A stretch of 6,780 bases of DNA from Gemmatimonadota bacterium (GTDB taxonomy: Bacteria > Gemmatimonadota > Gemmatimonadetes > Longimicrobiales > UBA6960), in the NCBI GenBank assembly GCA_022564535.1, contig JADFLD010000114.1, positions 1 through 6,780 on the forward strand, given 5' to 3'. Position 1 is the stretch's first letter, and every line of letters begins with the position of its first letter. Positions 5,243 to 6,780 of this stretch are shown piece after piece. The position numbers and the translations under genes are program-made. The notes beneath the pieces are model-generated. The model saw only the letters and a list, made by a program, of their open reading frames with translations. It made no database searches and was not told the origin of the DNA.

Positions 5243-5677
5243 CTAGTTGACGGTAAAGGTCAGGGTGTCGACGACCCAAGGCTGAAGCGGAACGTGGACG
5301 CCATCGGCGACCACCACGATCAGGCGATGCTCACCAGGGGCCACATCCTCGAACGTGTAGGTGCTCGATCCGTCTCCCATGTGGATGATGCTCCCGGGTA
5401 CCGACGGAACCGGCACGTCCGCCGCCGTCAGATCCGCATCCAGGAAGATGTGGTGGTGTCCGGTAGCGGGCGTTAGGTCGCCTGCAGGGACGATCTGCAC
5501 GGTCGAAGAGAGTTCTACTGTGACGGTGGATGAGAGTGCGGCACCCGCGGTCGGCATGACGATGGAGACCGTGCTCGCCGGGGTCTCCGTCTCGGCAGGA
5601 GCATCGGATTCTGCTTCACTGCCCCCGCATGCGATGGCGGCGAGAGGGACGAGCAGCGCGATAAACACATTCTTCAT
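5243..5677 (-). CDS. DUF4399 family lipoprotein
   Basis: A 144-residue protein from ATG 5677, chosen because it opens a textbook lipoprotein signal: MKNVFIALLVPLAAIAC with the lipid-modified Cys17, then an acidic Ala/Glu/Thr linker (GGSEAESDAPAETETPAS). The mature domain begins with two strands (STVSIVMPTAGAALSSTVTV) and carries the DUF4399 signature ATGHHHIFLD (residues 71-80), followed by a Pro-rich loop, IIHMGDGSSTYTFEDVAPGE (97-116) and HRLIVVVADGVHVPLQP (117-133). The His cluster and the following Asp could bind a metal, but the family has no established function that I know. The protein should sit on the envelope. It converges with the protease/N-domain pair and is divergent from the beta-propeller gene, with 137 bases between starts. 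No good minus-strand Shine-Dalgarno sequence is seen. Confidence 0.85.
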   Translation of the reverse strand: MKNVFIALLVPLAAIACGGSEAESDAPAETETPASTVSIVMPTAGAALSSTVTVELSSTVQIVPAGDLTPATGHHHIFLDADLTAADVPVPSVPGSIIHMGDGSSTYTFEDVAPGEHRLIVVVADGVHVPLQPWVVDTLTFTVN

Positions 5678-5783
5678 GGCAATCTCGGGAGGTCGGAAAG
5701 GCGGTCGATCTGTCACAAGGAAGAGCGTCGGCGACGACACCGCAAGCGTGGGATGGCAAGCGGGCCTCCGCCTTCGATAGCTT

Positions 5784-5801
5784 GAGTGAGCCCACTCACT
5801 C
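5784..5801. repeat. Perfect 7-bp inverted repeat next to a ribosome site
   Basis: GAGTGAG-CCCA-CTCACTC forms an exact 7-bp stem with a four-base loop. It ends one base before the Shine-Dalgarno AGGAG (5803-5807), which stands seven bases from the ATG at 5815. It could act in the RNA as a hairpin limiting ribosome access to the beta-propeller gene, or in DNA as an operator in the divergent 5678-5814 intergenic region. The sequence does not distinguish these roles. Confidence 0.5.
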
Positions 5802-5814
5802 CAGGAGACCGACC

Positions 5815-6780
5815 ATGCACGGGAGTCGGAGCCTCGCGCTGACGCTCGTGACCCTCACCGGTTGTACGGTCGGGGGTGCCGAGCAGGCCGTTCGGCAGCA
5901 ACGACTCATTTCCATGGCCCAGTCCTCGGGAACCGACGCCCTCCTTCAGGCGATCAGTCCGGTCACCGACGACGTGGTATGGGTAAGCGGCCATCAAGCC
6001 ACCTACGTGCGGACGCTCGATGGCGGCCGGACTTGGCGAGTGGCCGTCGTCCCCGGTGCTGAGGGGCTGCAGTTCCGGGACGTGGCCGCGTTCGACTCCG
6101 AGACCGCCTATCTCATGAGCGCCGGTACGGGAGATCAGTCCCGGATCTACAGGACCGACGACGGCGGCGTTTCCTGGCGTCTCCAGTACACTGCCGATCA
6201 TCCGGATGCGTTTCTAGACTGCATGGACTTCTGGTCATCCGAGCGCGGACTCGCCTACGGAGACGCGATCGACGGCGTACCCTTTCTGCTCGGCACGGAC
6301 GACGGGGGAGATTCCTGGACCCGCGTTCCGGCGGAGGCTCTCCCGCCGGCGACCGAGGGCGAGGGTGGATTTGCTGCGAGCGGCACCTGCCTGACTACGG
6401 GCGCGGACGGACGCGCATGGGTTGCGACGGGCAATGGCGAGCGGGCGCGCGTGCTGGCGACGCGGGACTATGGAACGACGTGGGTCGTGAGCGAGGTTCC
6501 CGTCGTCGGGGGTGCGGCGTCGGGATTGACGACGATCCAGATGGCGTCGGACGGGGCCGGCGTCGCGTTGGGTGGCGTCATCGGCAATGACACGATTCGC
6601 ACTCGCAATGTCGCGATCACATCCGACGGAGGCACTTCGTGGCGCGAGGGCGGCCTGTTGGCCATGGCGGGGCCGGTGTACGGTTCGGCCCTCGTTCCGG
6701 GCGCCCCTCATTTCGTGGTTGCGGTCGGCCCACGCGGCATGGACTGGTCGACCGACGGTGGGGCGACGTGGCGATCCGCC
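5815..6780 (+). CDS. Asp-box beta-propeller lipoprotein (Ycf48/BNR-like), C-terminus beyond window
   Basis: The frame from ATG 5815 stays open to the right edge (322 codons) and has the best ribosome site in the window (AGGAG, seven-base spacer). The N-terminus MHGSRSLALTLVTLTGC carries an L-T-G-C lipobox (Cys17). Six Asp-box repeats of the S/T-x-D-x-G-x-T/S-W type follow: TLDGGRTW (67-74), TDDGGVSW (114-121), TDDGGDSW (161-168), TRDYGTTW (216-223, the only one with Tyr for the first Gly), TSDGGTSW (269-276) and STDGGATW (312-319). Spacing is 43-55 residues, as in one blade per repeat of a sialidase/Ycf48-type propeller. In photosynthetic organisms Ycf48/HCF136 helps photosystem II assembly; in other bacteria such proteins are often labelled oxidoreductase or glycosyl hydrolase without proof. 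A role as an envelope binding scaffold is a safer reading. No sialidase active-site residues can be assigned. Confidence 0.85.
   Translation, partial: MHGSRSLALTLVTLTGCTVGGAEQAVRQQRLISMAQSSGTDALLQAISPVTDDVVWVSGHQATYVRTLDGGRTWRVAVVPGAEGLQFRDVAAFDSETAYLMSAGTGDQSRIYRTDDGGVSWRLQYTADHPDAFLDCMDFWSSERGLAYGDAIDGVPFLLGTDDGGDSWTRVPAEALPPATEGEGGFAASGTCLTTGADGRAWVATGNGERARVLATRDYGTTWVVSEVPVVGGAASGLTTIQMASDGAGVALGGVIGNDTIRTRNVAITSDGGTSWREGGLLAMAGPVYGSALVPGAPHFVVAVGPRGMDWSTDGGATWRSA

Noticed and set aside
5713..6201. 162-codon minus-strand open frame opposite the start of the beta-propeller gene
   Set aside because: The plus strand has a lipobox, a ribosome site and Asp-box repeats throughout, so the minus frame is a shadow.
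1..6780. CRISPR arrays, tRNA or rRNA genes, insertion sequences, integrase or attachment sites
   Set aside because: No regularly spaced repeats, cloverleaf-like sequence, transposase or recombinase motifs, or long direct or inverted repeats were seen on either strand.

Overview
GC-rich bacterial DNA with two parts of very different character. The right part (about 2.0-6.78 kb) holds ordinary, mostly intact genes for exported proteins: a putative glycoside hydrolase of the DUF4015 type, two small lipoproteins (one DUF4399), a trypsin-fold serine protease followed by a tiny paralogue of its own N-terminal domain, and the 5' part of an Asp-box (Ycf48/BNR-like) beta-propeller lipoprotein. This density of lipoboxes, GC-rich third codon positions and domain choice suggest an environmental Gemmatimonadota-like bacterium, but no marker gene is present, so the assignment is tentative.

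The left part (1 to about 1.8 kb) is a patchwork of gene pieces. It runs: the 3' end of an antibiotic-biosynthesis-monooxygenase (ABM) domain protein on the plus strand; then on the minus strand the C-terminal third of a short-chain dehydrogenase (SDR) joined out of frame to the N-terminus of a secreted c-type cytochrome, exactly at its CxxCH haem motif; then an in-frame chimera of a SufU/IscU-type Fe-S scaffold N-terminus with the C-terminus of a Zn/Mn-type ABC transporter ATPase; then two unrelated-looking fragments in different minus frames that meet near 1490. Three joins in about 1.4 kb, with no transposase or long repeat visible, mean either real microhomology-mediated deletion or short-overlap misassembly. 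The sequence alone cannot decide which.

Layout of the right part: the DUF4015 gene (minus, 2000 to about 3083) has its lipoprotein signal peptide one frame away from the catalytic domain, which a single-base change in a GGG run near 2999-3001 would repair. A 369-base stretch without a confident gene carries a 16-base perfect palindrome. A small lipoprotein (minus) and the serine protease (plus) are divergent; a consensus TATAAT lies five bases from the protease ATG, predicting a leaderless mRNA. The protease and its 69-residue domain paralogue are separated by three bases and are probably translated together. They converge on the DUF4399 lipoprotein across a GC-rich hairpin. That gene is divergent from the beta-propeller gene, which has a good Shine-Dalgarno site directly behind a perfect 7-bp inverted repeat and runs off the right edge.

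The most biologically interesting unit is the protease plus stand-alone N-domain pair. The most important caution is that the left 1.8 kb should not be read as intact genes.
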